A DNA stretch of 19,514 bases from Prado023 sp032123675 (GTDB taxonomy: Bacteria > Actinomycetota > Actinomycetes > S36-B12 > CAIYMF01), in the NCBI GenBank assembly GCA_032123675.1, contig JAQBEX010000222.1:1-19514 (forward strand). Reading direction: 5' to 3'. Below the pieces are notes generated by a model. The model saw only the letters and a program-made list of their open reading frames with translations, was not told where the DNA came from and searched no databases. Shown here piece after piece: positions 13,940 through 19,514 of this stretch. Every line of letters starts with the position of its first letter. Position 1 is the first letter of the stretch. The translations under genes and the position numbers were made by a program.

Positions 13940-14296
13940 ATGACCTCGACCTCGTCTCCGCCCGACGGCCCGGACCCGGTCGACTTCGTCGAAGCCGCGA
14001 CGACATTCTCGCTGCTGGCCACCCCCACGCGGGTCCGGATCCTGTGGCTGCTCGCACAGGGCGAACAGGACGTGACCACGCTGGCCGAGGCTGCGGGGGC
14101 CAGCGTCCCCACCGTCAGCCAGCACCTGGCCAAGCTGCGCCTGGCCGGGCTGGTCATCGTCCGACCGGAGGGACGACGCCAGATCTACCGGGTCGAGGAC
14201 CCGCACATCATCGCCCTGGTCACGCAGGCGGTCGAGCACCACCAGGACCTCCGCGCGCGCTCGAGGTTCGCCCCGGGCGGGCCGTCGGCAGGCTGA
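13940..14296 (+). CDS. ArsR/SmtB-family metal-responsive repressor, alpha5-type site
   Basis: A 118-residue winged-helix repressor. The core begins at LLATPTRVRILWLLAQGEQD. The recognition helix is VPTVSQHLAKLRLAGLV, and the wing is VRPEGRRQIYRV. The C-terminal alpha5 helix carries Asp87, His89, His100 and Asp103. The first three match the D-x-H-x10-H spacing of the CzrA/NmtR metal site (Zn or Ni/Co). At the fourth position those proteins have His, whereas Asp103 is found here. There is no CVC motif in the recognition helix, so it is not an ArsR/CadC arsenic or cadmium sensor. It follows the P1B-5 ATPase by 62 bases and presumably derepresses it when Ni, Co, Zn or Fe is in excess (inference). 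Its 3' end overlaps the convergent mutY by 77 bases. Confidence 0.9.
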   Translation: MTSTSSPPDGPDPVDFVEAATTFSLLATPTRVRILWLLAQGEQDVTTLAEAAGASVPTVSQHLAKLRLAGLVIVRPEGRRQIYRVEDPHIIALVTQAVEHHQDLRARSRFAPGGPSAG

Positions 14297-15206
14297 AGTC
14301 AGCCGCCCCCACCGGCTCGACCAGGCCATCGGCGACCAGTCCGTCGAGCGCGCGCTCCCGTTGGATCGGCTCCGCCCACGCCGCCTCGATCGCCGACCGA
14401 CCGACGGGCCCGTGGGCATCGCGGAGCACCGCCATGATCTGACCGCGCACCTGCCGGTCGGTCCCGGCGAACCGTTGCATGCGTCGGGGCGGCCCCTCGT
14501 AGGGTGGCTGGCCGGCACGCAGCCACGCACACTGGGCGCGCACGGGACACTCGGGGCAGCGCGGCGCCCTGGCCGTGCACACCAGCGCACCGAGTTCCAT
14601 GACCGCCACCGACCAGTGTGCCGCCTCGGCGTCGTCATCCGGCACGAGCTCTGCGGCCCGAGCGCGCTCGGCCGCGGTCAGGCTCGGGGGCGGGTACTCG
14701 GCACCGCCCACCAGCCGGGCAAGCACGCGACGGACGTTCGTGTCCAGCACCACCGAGCGCCGCCCGAACGCGAACGCGCGCAGCGCGGCCGCCGTGTACT
14801 CCCCGACACCCGGCAGCGCCCGAAGGTCGACATCCGCCTCCGGTACCCGCCCGCCGTGCCGGTCGACGATCGCCACAGCGGCCCCGTGCAGATTCAGCGC
14901 GCGCCTCGGATACCCCAGGCGATCCCACTGCCGAACCGCCTCACCAGGAGCCTCCGCAGCGAGGTCAGCCGGCTGCGGCCAGCGCGCCATCCACGCCGTC
15001 CACGCGGGCATGACGCGCGCCACCGGCGTCTGCTGAAGCATGACCTCGCTGACCAGCACACCCCACGCGGTCCGCTCATCGCCCCGCCAGGGCAGGTCCC
15101 GATGGTGCTCGTCGAACCATCCGCCCACACGTTCGCTCAGGAGGTTGGCGTCCCGGGTCGTGTCCTGCAGGTCGGCGGCGGGCGGCGCATCATCCCGGGG
15201 TCGCAT
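14220..15206 (-). CDS. mutY: A/G-specific adenine DNA glycosylase MutY
   Basis: A 328-residue base-excision repair enzyme that removes adenine mispaired with 8-oxoguanine. The catalytic Glu54 is in SEVMLQQT. The helix-hairpin-helix LPGVGEYTAAAL is at about 131-142. The catalytic Asp155 is in VLDTNVRRV. The [4Fe-4S] ligands are Cys210, Cys217, Cys220 and Cys226 (C-x6-C-x2-C-x5-C). After the cluster there is no full NUDIX-like OGG-recognition domain, only a shorter winged-helix-like tail (VRGQIMAVLRDAHGPVGRSA), as I recall for actinobacterial MutY. The start is ATG 15206; ATG 15215 three codons upstream is equally possible. The open frame runs farther upstream but is not MutY-like. The last residues are Gly/Pro/Arg-rich and lie antisense to arsR. 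It is divergent from the gene at 15297. Confidence 0.95.
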   Translation of the reverse strand: MRPRDDAPPAADLQDTTRDANLLSERVGGWFDEHHRDLPWRGDERTAWGVLVSEVMLQQTPVARVMPAWTAWMARWPQPADLAAEAPGEAVRQWDRLGYPRRALNLHGAAVAIVDRHGGRVPEADVDLRALPGVGEYTAAALRAFAFGRRSVVLDTNVRRVLARLVGGAEYPPPSLTAAERARAAELVPDDDAEAAHWSVAVMELGALVCTARAPRCPECPVRAQCAWLRAGQPPYEGPPRRMQRFAGTDRQVRGQIMAVLRDAHGPVGRSAIEAAWAEPIQRERALDGLVADGLVEPVGAADFSLPTARPGRTSSARGGPGGARPPA

Positions 15207-15296
15207 GCGCCCCATTCTCAAGGCAGCGGGGTGGTGCTGCGCGCAGGGGGCCTCGCACGCGATACTCGACGCACCCAATGCGCCAGGAGGCATGGC

Positions 15297-15893
15297 ATGT
15301 CCGACCGGATCAACGACCTGCTCAAGAGGCAACCAGGTCTCGGGATCGCTCGACGGTCGGCCGTCCTGGTGGCGGCCAGTGGCCCGTACCACCCGGAAGT
15401 CGGCCGGAAGGTCAACAAGGTGCCGATGTCCAACATGGTGCTCGGTGGAGTCAAGAACTCGTTGTACATCGTGTTCACGGTGGCCCCCCAGCGTGCGATC
15501 GAGGAAGTGGCCGACAACGTCCTGGGAGGCAAGCCGGTCACCCCGGAGCAGATTGCCGCCCGCAAGCGGATCCTGCTGGCGGGAAACGCCGCGATCATCG
15601 TCGCCGGGATGCTCGGCCAGCGCCTGATCACGCACAGCCGGTGGTCCGGAAGGCCAGGGATGGAGATGGGGCGGCTCATCGCGAGCCAGGTGGCGATCGG
15701 CGGGGCCGCAGGGATGGTCGTCCTCGGCTCAGATTCGGCCTTCGGCCCGCTCGCGCGCCGCAAGGACGAGCAGTCGCTGGCGACCATCGCCGTGTCAGCC
15801 GGCATCTGGTCGGTGAACCGCAAGGCTCTGCGGAAGGCAGCCTCGGTGGTCACCCTGTCCACGACGCCGTCCATCTACACCTACGCGAACTGA
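15297..15893 (+). CDS. Unknown protein with two hydrophobic segments
   Basis: I do not recognise this 198-residue protein. The first third is soluble and basic (LLKRQPGLGIARRS, YHPEVGRKVNKVPMSN). Two hydrophobic segments follow in the middle: NAAIIVAGMLGQRLI and LIASQVAIGGAAGMVVLGSD. They are separated by a short stretch with THSRWSGRPG. The C-terminal part is Arg/Lys-rich and amphipathic (ALRKAASVVTLST). A membrane-anchored protein with a helical hairpin is plausible. The start is secure: AGGAGG lies six bases before the ATG. It is divergent from mutY (about 80-90 bases between starts) and is followed after 131 bases by the pirin gene, which has its own regulatory-looking region, so it is probably transcribed alone. 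Confidence 0.78.
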   Translation: MSDRINDLLKRQPGLGIARRSAVLVAASGPYHPEVGRKVNKVPMSNMVLGGVKNSLYIVFTVAPQRAIEEVADNVLGGKPVTPEQIAARKRILLAGNAAIIVAGMLGQRLITHSRWSGRPGMEMGRLIASQVAIGGAAGMVVLGSDSAFGPLARRKDEQSLATIAVSAGIWSVNRKALRKAASVVTLSTTPSIYTYAN

Positions 15894-15987
15894 CCTGCAC
15901 CTCGCAGGGCTCGACATCGCCGGCAACTGGCACGCGCCGCCGCCAACGGGACTCCGCCACGGGCTGGCGGAATGGATCAGCGCCCCA

Positions 15988-16010
15988 TATAGTTGAATCT
16001 TGTATAACTA
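15988..16010 (+). promoter_or_regulatory. AT-rich inverted repeat ahead of the pirin gene
   Basis: TAGTT (15990-15994) and AACTA (16006-16010) form an inverted repeat with an 11-base AT-rich centre. Two -10-like hexamers, TATAGT (15988-15993) and TATAAC (16003-16008), overlap its arms. It is the most AT-rich point in this intergenic stretch and ends 14 bases before the start codon. The size and sequence suit a MarR- or HxlR-type operator, but no such gene is adjacent. Confidence 0.5.
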
Positions 16011-16024
16011 CCTGAGGAGACACC

Positions 16025-16993
16025 ATGCCCGCCGTGACCGCCGACACCATGACCCTGCCGCGCATCGACGCACCGGAGCCGGGCACCAGGTCGCGCACCG
16101 TGCGCACCGTCACGACCGCGCCGCGCGGCTTCGAAGGTGAGGGTTTCCCGGTGCGCCGAGCCTTCGCCGGAGTGGACAAGGCCGCGCTCGATCCGTTCGT
16201 CCACATGGACCAGATGGGCGAGGTCGAGTATGGCGTCGGTGAGCCCCGGGGCACCGACTGGCACCCGCACCGCGGCTTCGAGACATTCACCTACCTGATG
16301 GACGGCACGTTCATCCACCAGGACTCCCACGGCGGTGGCGGGGTCATCGCCAATGGCGGCACCCAGTACATGACCGCCGGCGCCGGCATCCTGCACATCG
16401 AGACCCCGCCCGAGTCCCTGGTCATGTCCGGCGGGCTGTTCCACGGCATCCAGCTCTGGATCAACCTGCCGGCCGCCAAGAAGTTCCTGCCGCCGGCCTA
16501 CCAGCCGCTCGAGGGTGGTGACATCACGTTGGCATCCAGCGCGGACGGCGGGGCGCTCGTGCGGATCCTGGCCGGGACCGTCGCCGGTCACACCGGGCCG
16601 GGCCGAAGCCAGTCGCCCATCTCCATCGTGCACGCGACCGTGGCACCGGGAGCCCGCATCGAGGTGCCGTGGCGTTCGGACTTCAACGCACTGGTGTACG
16701 CCCTGTCCGGGCGCGGCACTGTCGGCGCCCACGGCCAGCCGATCAATGGCGGCCAACTGGCGGTCCTGGGATCCGGCGACCACATCACCGTCGAGGCGGC
16801 CCCGAGCCAGGAGCTGGCCACGCCGGCACTCGAGGTTCTGCTGCTCGGTGGGCAGCCGCTCCGCGAGCCCGTGTTCGCCTACGGCCCGTTCGTGATGAAC
16901 ACCAAGGCAGAGGTCATCAAGGCGATCGAGGACTACCAGGCCGGTCGGCTCGGCGTCGTCCCCGAGGGCGCGATCATGCCGCACCACGGCTGA
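16025..16993 (+). CDS. Pirin-family bicupin protein
   Basis: A 322-residue two-domain cupin. The N-terminal pirin domain carries HPHRGFET (His80, His82) and ILHIETPPE (His124, Glu126), the four metal ligands (His, His, His, Glu) of human pirin and E. coli YhhW. The C-terminal pirin_C domain runs from about residue 190, with ALVYALSGRGTVGA and GGQPLREPVFAYGPFVMN. Family members bind Fe, and some show quercetinase activity or act as redox-sensitive co-regulators; the role here cannot be decided. The polar N-terminal extension of about 25 residues is not a signal peptide. GAGGAG precedes the ATG by about eight bases. It is probably monocistronic, with its own AT-rich operator-like repeat upstream, and the next gene starts 93 bases later. 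Confidence 0.93.
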   Translation: MPAVTADTMTLPRIDAPEPGTRSRTVRTVTTAPRGFEGEGFPVRRAFAGVDKAALDPFVHMDQMGEVEYGVGEPRGTDWHPHRGFETFTYLMDGTFIHQDSHGGGGVIANGGTQYMTAGAGILHIETPPESLVMSGGLFHGIQLWINLPAAKKFLPPAYQPLEGGDITLASSADGGALVRILAGTVAGHTGPGRSQSPISIVHATVAPGARIEVPWRSDFNALVYALSGRGTVGAHGQPINGGQLAVLGSGDHITVEAAPSQELATPALEVLLLGGQPLREPVFAYGPFVMNTKAEVIKAIEDYQAGRLGVVPEGAIMPHHG

Positions 16994-17086
16994 GCACGAC
17001 TCCCACCGACCGACCGGGCCGGCCCCGAGCGGAGCGCCGTCAGACCAGATTCGGTGCGACGATGAGGCTCTGCGGAGGAGGATCAC

Positions 17087-17758
17087 ATGCGTATCGGAAT
17101 CCTGGGCACAGGGATGGTGGGCCGCTCGCTCGCCGAGGGCTTCGCGGCCGCCGGCCACGATGTCTCCATGGGGACCCGAGACGTGCACGCCACGATGGTC
17201 CGGCAGCTGGACGGCCCGCCGGGGTCGATGGCCGAGTGGTTCGCTCAGAACGCGTCGGTGGCGCTCGCGGACTTCGCCTCGGTCGCTGGCTCAGCCGAGG
17301 TGGTGGTGAACGCCATCAGCGGGTCAGTCACCCCGGACGCGCTCACTCAAGCAGGGGCCGTGAACCTGGCCGGCAAGGTCCTGATTGATGTCTCCAACCC
17401 GTTGGACTTCTCCAACGGGTTCCCGCCGACTCTCTCGGTGGCGAACACCGACTCGTTGGCTGAGTTGGTCCAGCGCTCCTTCCCAGATGTGCGGGTGGTC
17501 AAGACCTTGAACACGCTCAACGCGGCGCTGATGACCAATCCCGGTCAGCTCTCGGAGCCCACGACAGTGTTCCTGTCGGGCGACGACGCCGACGCGAAGG
17601 CCGTCGTCGACGGCCTGCTTCGCCAGTTCGGCTGGACCGACATCCTCGATCTCGGCGACATCGCCACGGCCCGTGGGCCAGAGATGTGGCTTCCGCTGTG
17701 GCTGCGGACGATGGGCGCACTGGGCGACCCGATGTTCAACCTGCGGATCGTGCGCTGA
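17087..17758 (+). CDS. NADPH-dependent F420 reductase-like (Fno-type) NADP-binding protein
   Basis: A 223-residue Rossmann-fold protein. It opens with RIGILGTGMVGRSLAEGF, a G-x-G-x-x-G dinucleotide loop. GHDVSMGTRD follows, in which the Thr-Arg after the second strand is typical of NADP(H) over NAD(H). Later segments are VVVNAISG, VLIDVSNPLDF and VRVVKTLNT. These match the family annotated as NADP oxidoreductase, coenzyme F420-dependent. Many actinobacteria make F420, but no F420 biosynthesis gene is in view and related proteins use other electron partners, so the true substrate is open. GGAGGAGG lies about five bases ahead of the ATG. Its stop is nine bases from the stop of the convergent trmB, and no strong terminator separates them. 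Confidence 0.88.
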   Translation: MRIGILGTGMVGRSLAEGFAAAGHDVSMGTRDVHATMVRQLDGPPGSMAEWFAQNASVALADFASVAGSAEVVVNAISGSVTPDALTQAGAVNLAGKVLIDVSNPLDFSNGFPPTLSVANTDSLAELVQRSFPDVRVVKTLNTLNAALMTNPGQLSEPTTVFLSGDDADAKAVVDGLLRQFGWTDILDLGDIATARGPEMWLPLWLRTMGALGDPMFNLRIVR

Positions 17759-17767
17759 CCGGAACCC

Positions 17768-18442
17768 TCAGACCCGCGTGGCGATGAGGTCGATGCTCGG
17801 ACGCCCCGCTGCCAATCCACGTCGCTCGTAGCCGGTGATGGGCCGCCAGCCAGGACGGGACACGAGCCCCGCACCGACGTCCAGGGCAGGTTCGGCCGAG
17901 CAGACCTCGAGCATCTGTTGGGCGTAGTCCGGGATGTCAGTTGCCACGTGCAAGGTCCCACCGACAGCCAGGAGCTCGGCAGCTCGACGGACAAGAGCAG
18001 GCTGGATAAGTCGCCGCTTGTGATGGCGGACCTTGGGCCACGGGTCGGGGAAGTATGCGCGGATACCCGCCAGCGAGCCCGGGGCGAGGCGATCCATGAG
18101 CTCGACAGCGTCACCGATGCACACCCGCACGTTGCCCAGCGACTCCCGCTCCGCAGCAGCGAGCAGCGCGCCGATCCCCGGTGTGTGCACGTCGACGGCA
18201 ACGATTCCCGTGTCGGGGTCCGCTTCGGCCATCGCCAGGGTGGCCTCCCCCATGCCGGACCCGATCTCGAGCACAACCGGCCGGGGCGGGTGGAACTCGC
18301 CGCTGAGGTCGGCCGGAGCCGTCGCGACCTCGATCCCCCATCCGGGCAGCAGGCGAGTCAGCGCCGACGCCGCCGAGGGGGTGGTTCGACTCCGCCGCGG
18401 GTGAAACGTCCGGATCCGGCGCGCCGAATGGCCGTCAGGCAT
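17768..18442 (-). CDS. trmB: tRNA (guanine-N7-)-methyltransferase TrmB
   Basis: A 224-residue SAM-dependent enzyme that methylates G46 of tRNA. RIRTFHPRRSR at residues 9-19 is the conserved N-terminal arm. The SAM loop VLEIGSGMGEATLAMA is at about 57-72. AVDVH follows at 82-86, then YFPDPWPK at 130-137 with HHKRRL, the tRNA-binding/catalytic segment. ATDIPDYA and the C-terminal GYERRGLAAGRP complete the family signature. The chosen ATG (18442) leaves eight residues before the arm. The same frame stays open to 18748 and contains a degenerate second copy of the arm 273 bases upstream, but the sequence between does not look like TrmB, so I did not include it. The ribosome-binding site is weak (AGGA about 12 bases away), so the start is uncertain. 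It is convergent with the NADP-binding gene. Confidence 0.9.
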   Translation of the reverse strand: MPDGHSARRIRTFHPRRSRTTPSAASALTRLLPGWGIEVATAPADLSGEFHPPRPVVLEIGSGMGEATLAMAEADPDTGIVAVDVHTPGIGALLAAAERESLGNVRVCIGDAVELMDRLAPGSLAGIRAYFPDPWPKVRHHKRRLIQPALVRRAAELLAVGGTLHVATDIPDYAQQMLEVCSAEPALDVGAGLVSRPGWRPITGYERRGLAAGRPSIDLIATRV

Positions 18443-18773
18443 AGCGGATGACAGCAATCCTGCCACAGAAGCATGTCGGCCAGCGCTGCACCCGAGACCT
18501 CCGAACTGATCGACGAACGGTTGCGTCAGCCACCGCCGCGGCCAGCGTCGCAGACCGCGGTGCCTGCGCGCCAGCCACGAGCGCACCCCGAGGCGGCGCA
18601 CCACGCCAACGTCAGCCGCCACCTGCACCGTCAGGGCGACTCCCCGTGTGGTCGTCGCCCGGCTCCGCAAGGGGTGAAAGGTCCGCATCGGGCGCGCCCG
18701 AGGCTCGCTTCCCACACAGCCGGAGTTCGCCGCATTCCTCACCGCCAACTGCTGACCTGCGGGCCAGAGGTGA
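18443..18773. other. 331-base stretch without a confident gene, holding a trmB-like relic
   Basis: Both strands have open frames because stops are rare at this GC content. The only recognisable signal is the partial repeat of the trmB 5' end at 18660-18698. The minus-strand frame that continues trmB encodes Arg/Trp/Gly-rich sequence of low credibility (WLARRHRGLRRWPRRW). I see no RNA gene or strong terminator here. Confidence 0.5.
18660..18698 (-). repeat. Degenerate second copy of the trmB 5' coding segment
   Basis: These 39 bases match 18387-18425 at 32 positions and lie exactly 273 bases (91 codons) upstream of it, in the same reading frame. In translation MRTFHPLRSR mirrors IRTFHPRRSR of TrmB, and ALT recurs at the same distance after it. 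The rest of TrmB is not recognisable behind this copy. A decayed tandem duplication is the simplest reading. Confidence 0.6.
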
Positions 18774-18983
18774 TCAGCCCGGGAACGGGTACCACTGGGT
18801 GCCGAATCCCATCACCTTCCGGCAGTGCGGGCAGAAGAACACGAAGCCCCGGCCCACCCCGAACGGGCCATCAGGCTTGCGCACATAGATCTCTGGAAGC
18901 TCCTCCTCGCAGTGCGGGCACACGGGGACGAGATCATCACGCCTCACCGCGGCGCACGGCCGTGCCATCGCGTAGCGACCCAT
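18774..18983 (-). CDS. Small zinc-ribbon protein
   Basis: A 69-residue protein with two CPHC knuckles, Cys22/Cys25 and Cys51/Cys54, spaced 25 residues apart, which would bind one Zn ion in a ribbon fold. Between them is EEELPEIYVRKPDGPFGVGR, and the second knuckle is followed by RKVMGFGTQWYPFPG. No catalytic or HTH element is visible. The start is firmly set by AGGAGG five bases before ATG 18983. Such miniproteins may bind nucleic acid or protein partners or simply hold Zn; I cannot say which. It is on the same strand as tRNA-Asn and trmB, but gaps of several hundred bases argue for its own promoter. No metal-uptake regulator site is evident. Confidence 0.8.
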   Translation of the reverse strand: MGRYAMARPCAAVRRDDLVPVCPHCEEELPEIYVRKPDGPFGVGRGFVFFCPHCRKVMGFGTQWYPFPG

Positions 18984-19153
18984 AGCGACCTCCTATCCGA
19001 CAGATCGGCGCCCGCGCGCACTGCACGCGCACGCCACAGCGCTGGTGGGTGCAGGTGGTGCGGGTCGTTCCCGCGCTCGCCCGGCAGATACCAGGCATGC
19101 GCGCGCCTCCTGTTGCACCCGCGGATTGCCGCGTTGTCACGACCCCACCTCCG

Positions 19154-19339
19154 TCAACTCAAACCTAGGTCCAGGCGTAGGGCAGCGTCAGGGTCGATCG
19201 GCTCTTTGCTGGCGTCGGTCAGCCGGCCGCAGCAGGGGCAGGAGGTGCTGGAGGTGCTGGCCTGACCCACGAGGCCCAGGGGTCGCCCATGGCCCTCGAG
19301 GACGAAGCGAGCCCACCCCGCCGTCCTGTTGGTGCGCAT
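19154..19339 (-). CDS. Possible small protein with a CPCC motif
   Basis: A 61-residue open frame from ATG 19339 (TTG at 19342 is also in frame). Third codon positions are mostly G or C, and the translation (WARFVLEGHGRPLG, then SCPCCGRLTDASKEP) is not obviously a shadow of another gene. CPCCG could be half of a zinc site. Against it: no Shine-Dalgarno site is seen, there is no family I know, and the short length permits a chance frame. It lies between the zinc-ribbon gene and tRNA-Asn on the same strand. The bases from 18984 to 19153 hold nothing I can name. Confidence 0.35.
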   Translation of the reverse strand: MRTNRTAGWARFVLEGHGRPLGLVGQASTSSTSCPCCGRLTDASKEPIDPDAALRLDLGLS

Positions 19340-19365
19340 CAACCATCGTCAGTGGACACCAACAG

Positions 19366-19397
19366 GGCAAACTGAAACAGGGCCCATCGGGGCCCCG
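19366..19397 (-). terminator. Rho-independent terminator of tRNA-Asn
   Basis: Read on the minus strand, GGGCCC-CGAT-GGGCCC (19395 down to 19380) forms a six-base stem with a tetraloop and is followed by TGTTTCAGTTT. It starts 16 bases after the tRNA 3' end. This is the only hairpin in the window with a T-rich tail. Confidence 0.7.
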
Positions 19398-19411
19398 TTC
19401 GCGCTGCGAGG

Positions 19412-19484
19412 CTCCCCCATCTGGACTCGAACCAGAAACCTGCCGGTTAACAGCCGAACGCTCTGCCAATTGAGCTATGGGGGA
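19412..19484 (-). tRNA. tRNA-Asn(GTT)
   Basis: A 73-base cloverleaf on the minus strand. The acceptor arms TCCCCCA (5') and TGGGGGA (3') pair fully, with G as discriminator. The D-loop holds AGCTCAATTGGCAGAGC. The anticodon loop CTGTTAA gives anticodon GTT (Asn). The T-arm has GGTTCGAGTCC. CCA is not encoded; the bases after the discriminator are CCT. A terminator follows at once. Confidence 0.96.
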
Positions 19485-19496
19485 TCAAGCCCGTGA

Positions 19497-19502
19497 AGGA
19501 TA
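19497..19502 (-). promoter_or_regulatory. Possible -10 box of the tRNA-Asn gene
   Basis: TATCCT on the minus strand lies 12 bases before the mature 5' end of the tRNA. A -35 box would fall outside the window, so this cannot be confirmed here. Confidence 0.35.
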
Positions 19503-19514
19503 CCAAGATCGGTC

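Noticed and set aside
14361..15893. Single 510-codon plus-strand protein ending with the unknown membrane protein
   Set aside because: Its first 312 codons are antisense to mutY. AGGAGG before ATG 15297 marks the real start.
17768..18748. A 326-residue TrmB with a long N-terminal extension
   Set aside because: The extension is Arg/Trp-rich, not TrmB-like, and contains only a decayed second copy of the N-terminal arm. ATG 18442 gives a normal-sized enzyme.
1..19514. CRISPR array, prophage, insertion sequence or attachment site
   Set aside because: No regularly spaced repeats, transposase, integrase or terminal inverted repeats are seen. The tRNA-Asn shows no repeated 3' end within the window.

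Overview
The window is high-GC DNA with strong G/C preference at third codon positions, GTG starts, probable leaderless promoters and actinobacterial-looking proteins: a large LAL-type LuxR regulator, actinobacterial MutY and TrmB, and a P1B-5 ATPase ending in a hemerythrin domain. It is most likely a chromosomal segment of an actinomycete (Actinomycetota). I cannot fix the genus. I see no integrase, transposase, phage gene or CRISPR array.

Layout. (1) 72-5984: a LuxR/LAL ATPase regulator (-) is divergent from a berberine-bridge-type FAD oxidoreductase (+). A four-helix membrane protein (-) is divergent from a MarR regulator (+), whose promoter looks leaderless and carries a palindrome. (2) 6164-8131: a tight, translationally coupled cluster of a small membrane protein, a thioredoxin-fold CxxC protein, a Crp/Fnr regulator and an unknown protein. 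(3) 8295-11434: a persulfide/sulfite-handling operon. One well-formed promoter overlaps an ATACCCC-GG-GGGGTAT operator. It drives a 38-residue Cys-rich peptide, a CstR-type repressor, a single-domain rhodanese, an MBL-fold/double-rhodanese protein and a TauE/SafE exporter. (4) 11526-14296: a P1B-5 metal ATPase fused to a hemerythrin domain, followed by an ArsR/SmtB metal sensor; TTGCG-type motifs lie upstream of both. (5) 14220-19484: mutY (-), an unknown membrane protein, a pirin, an NADP-binding F420-type reductase, trmB (-), a zinc-ribbon miniprotein (-), a doubtful CPCC small ORF (-) and tRNA-Asn (-).

How the parts work together. Region 3 is the clearest system. CstR senses persulfide through two cysteines, and the rhodanese and MBL-rhodanese proteins process sulfane sulfur. 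The exporter would remove sulfite or a similar anion, and the Cys-rich peptide may carry or sense sulfane sulfur. Regions 2 and 4 add thiol/redox-linked regulation and transition-metal (Ni/Co/Fe) efflux with its sensor. The cluster reads as a redox, sulfur and metal stress island followed by housekeeping genes.

The points most worth a second look are the Cys-rich peptide of the CstR operon, the altered metal site of the MBL-rhodanese protein, the Crp/CxxC cluster, a 27-bp repeat found twice behind genes, and a second, degenerate copy of the trmB 5' end.
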